Positions 5,017 to 6,367 of a DNA stretch of 6,367 nt are shown one piece after another. The translations under genes were made by a program, and so were the position numbers. Source of the DNA: Aquificaceae bacterium (GTDB lineage: Bacteria; Aquificota; Aquificia; Aquificales; Aquificaceae); assembly GCA_015490115.1 (NCBI GenBank), contig WFYM01000185.1, positions 1 to 6,367 on the forward strand. The letters are read 5' to 3'. The stretch's first letter is position 1; the number at the start of each line of letters is the position of its first letter. The notes under the pieces were generated by a model. The model ran no database searches. It saw nothing but the letters and a program-made list of their open reading frames with translations, and was not told the DNA's origin.

Positions 5017-5826
5017 ATGTTCAAAAGGGGAGACCTCATCCTCGGCTACTACGAGGTCATCGACATCATAGGCAGGGGAGATTTCGGCGTCGTTTACAAG
5101 GTAAAGGGAGTCAAGGGAAGGTATAGGGGGAAGATACTCGCTCTCAAGGTGGCTACAGATCCTTACAGCGTCGAGCATCTATGGAAGGAGGCACAAACCT
5201 TAATACTCCTCAACCATCCCAACATAATCTCCCTCCAGAGTTACCTCTACAAGAAGGACAAGGGTGAGCTTTACGTCCTTTACGAGTTCATGGATGTGGG
5301 GGACCTCAAAGACTACGTCCTCTCGAAGGGGGGTCTTCCCGAGGAGGAGGCGCTTAGGGTCCTTTGGAACATAACCAACGGTCTTTCCTTCCTACACTCG
5401 AGGGGATACATACACAGCGACATAAAGCCCGAAAACATCTTCGGGAAGAGGGTCCTAAAGAGTGTCGTTTGGAAGCTCGGAGACTTCGGACTCATAAAGA
5501 TTAGGGGTTCAACGTCTGTCCTCGACATAAAAGGGACCCTCGGCTACATAGCTCCCGAAGTCTTCAGGGGAGAGATCCACAGAAGTAGCGACATCTTTTC
5601 CCTCGGGTGCCTCTTTTACTTTCTGCTCTCCTGCAGGGACCCCTTCCACTCCGAAGACAGGAGGGAAAAGATGAAGAGGAACAAGGAGGTCGTATGGGAG
5701 CCTCCCGAGGGTGTATCCCCCGAGGTAAAAAGGCTCCTAGAGAGAATGCTCGAACCCGACCACAGGAAGAGGTTCAGGACAGCCATGGATCTTAAGGACT
5801 ACCTCTTAGAGGAGGGTCTCGTTTGA
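5017..5826 (+). CDS. Hanks-type Ser/Thr protein kinase, soluble single-domain
   Basis: The 269-residue protein is essentially only a eukaryote-like kinase domain. Motifs in order: glycine loop IGRGDFGVVYKV (G19, G21, G24), ATP-anchoring K44 in ALKVA, helix-C E58 in LWKEAQTL, catalytic loop IHSDIKPENIF (D135, K137, N140), DFG at 156-158, APE at 179-181, D192 in SSDIFSLG, and R252 near the C-terminus. All catalytic residues are present, so it should be active. The usual HRD is HSD, making it a non-RD kinase. No transmembrane helix, PASTA or other sensor domain is visible, so it is probably cytosolic. It starts six bases after dapA with no Shine-Dalgarno site, suggesting translational coupling, and its stop overlaps the start of a PP2C phosphatase gene, its likely antagonist. 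Substrates cannot be inferred; the dapA/rlpA neighbourhood only suggests a wall or amino-acid link. Confidence 0.93.
   Translation: MFKRGDLILGYYEVIDIIGRGDFGVVYKVKGVKGRYRGKILALKVATDPYSVEHLWKEAQTLILLNHPNIISLQSYLYKKDKGELYVLYEFMDVGDLKDYVLSKGGLPEEEALRVLWNITNGLSFLHSRGYIHSDIKPENIFGKRVLKSVVWKLGDFGLIKIRGSTSVLDIKGTLGYIAPEVFRGEIHRSSDIFSLGCLFYFLLSCRDPFHSEDRREKMKRNKEVVWEPPEGVSPEVKRLLERMLEPDHRKRFRTAMDLKDYLLEEGLV
5808..5816 (+). promoter_or_regulatory. Shine-Dalgarno site for the phosphatase TTG start
   Basis: AGAGGAGGG lies inside the end of the kinase gene, six bases before TTG 5823, which overlaps the kinase stop as TTGA. This is the best-placed ribosome site for the downstream frame. A weaker alternative is GTG 5835, with GAGG (5825-5828) six bases upstream. 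Confidence 0.65.
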
Positions 5827-6367
5827 GGTGGGCGGTGAGGGAGTTCTTCAAAAGTAAGGAGAGCTATGCGGACAGGGTCTTTTGCTCTGAAGACACCTTC
5901 GCTGTTGCGGACGGGATGGGTGTGGGGAGGGGAGCATCTCTCGCAGCTGAGAAGGCTGTCGAGATGGTTGCAAAGGAGAGACCCTTCACCTCTTTGGACG
6001 ACCTCTATAAGTTCTTCAAAAGAGCCAACAGGAGGATAATGGACGAGATAGCCAAGCTCGGAGACAGGCAAGTCACAGGAACTACGCTCAGCGTCCTCAG
6101 CTTCTTCGGTGAGAACTTCCTCGTGGGACACGTCGGGGACTCGAGGATCTATCTCTGGAGGGATGGGTGGCTCGAGATGCTCACAGTCGACCAGATAAGG
6201 TTAAAAGGCGGGAAGAAACATGTCTCCGTCCTCGGTATGGACTGGACACCCGATGTGGTCCTGAGGGAAGGGAGCTGGGAGAGGGGGGACGTCTTTCTCC
6301 TTATATCGGACGGGGCTGTGGGGAAGATAGGGGAGGAGGAACTGGGGAAGCTGATCGGTAGGGACAT
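5823..6367 (+). CDS. PP2C-family Ser/Thr protein phosphatase (3' end outside window)
   Basis: Metal-dependent phosphatase that would reverse the action of the adjacent kinase. The 181 visible codons contain DTFAVADGMG (metal ligands D30-G31), TGTTLSVL (85-92), VGHVGDSRIYLWRDGWLEMLTVDQ (101-124) and GDVFLLISDG (D163), all PP2C landmarks. Asp17 in SYADRVF probably fills the place of the Asp in the usual N-terminal NED motif. Unlike typical PrpC/Stp proteins, the DGMGG loop is shortened (DGMGVGRGAS) and only about 15 residues (124-138) lie between LTVDQ and SVLG, where about 35 with the flap subdomain are usual. I chose TTG 5823 because of AGAGGAGGG six bases upstream, the TTGA overlap with the kinase stop, and because RWAVREFF supplies the first beta-strand. 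The frame stays open to the window end; a further 50-70 residues are expected. Confidence 0.9.
   Translation, partial: MRWAVREFFKSKESYADRVFCSEDTFAVADGMGVGRGASLAAEKAVEMVAKERPFTSLDDLYKFFKRANRRIMDEIAKLGDRQVTGTTLSVLSFFGENFLVGHVGDSRIYLWRDGWLEMLTVDQIRLKGGKKHVSVLGMDWTPDVVLREGSWERGDVFLLISDGAVGKIGEEELGKLIGRD

Noticed and set aside
5008..5019. dapA and the kinase are in the same frame, separated only by TGA AAG CCT, hinting at readthrough or a Sec-coded fusion
   Set aside because: Both proteins are complete by family length, the kinase has its own ATG, and I see no SECIS-like hairpin or readthrough context; tight operon packing explains it.
6149..6367. Ser/Pro-rich minus-strand frame at the right edge
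   Set aside because: It is antisense to the PP2C motifs GDVFLLISDG and has no domain of its own.

Overview
The window looks like chromosomal DNA from a thermophilic bacterium of the Aquificales (Aquifex/Hydrogenobacter/Thermocrinis relatives). The case rests on protein character (Lys/Glu/Arg-rich, compact), dominant AGG/AGA arginine and ATA isoleucine codons, base composition near half GC by eye, tight gene packing, and an L20 N-terminus (MRVKGPSSRRHKKK) that I associate with that group. This placement is inference. All genes look native; I see no IS element, tRNA, rRNA, CRISPR array or long intergenic gap.

Layout. (1) Minus strand, 15-1334: proA (proline synthesis), probably followed by another minus-strand gene whose first codons lie at the left edge. 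(2) A divergent 84-bp promoter region at 1335-1418. (3) Plus strand, 1419-2788: rplT and pheS overlapping by ATGA. This keeps the rplT-pheS link of the classical infC-rpmI-rplT-pheST cluster, but without infC, rpmI or pheT. (4) Minus strand, 2772-3431: a UbiE/MenG-family methyltransferase whose 3' end overlaps pheS by 17 bp. (5) A symmetric -10 box at 3439-3448 between and inside the starts of the methyltransferase and a divergent RlpA-like lipoprotein. (6) Plus strand, 3430 to the right edge: rlpA-like, dapA, a Hanks-type Ser/Thr kinase and a PP2C-type phosphatase, with gaps of 21 bp, 6 bp and a TTGA overlap.

How the genes may work together. RlpA (peptidoglycan-acting barrel) and DapA (first committed step to diaminopimelate/lysine) both touch the cell wall, and the next two genes form a small soluble kinase/phosphatase pair. 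A wall-precursor or division signalling role is a plausible inference from position only. The most interesting signals are: the perfectly symmetric AATTATAATT element, whose two overlapping TATAAT boxes would place both divergent ATGs near +1 (leaderless messages); a cryptic second, degenerate barrel repeat in the N-terminal half of the RlpA-like protein, with loss of an acidic residue usual in the family; and a minimal kinase/phosphatase pair with an HSD (not HRD) catalytic loop and an unusually short phosphatase flap.
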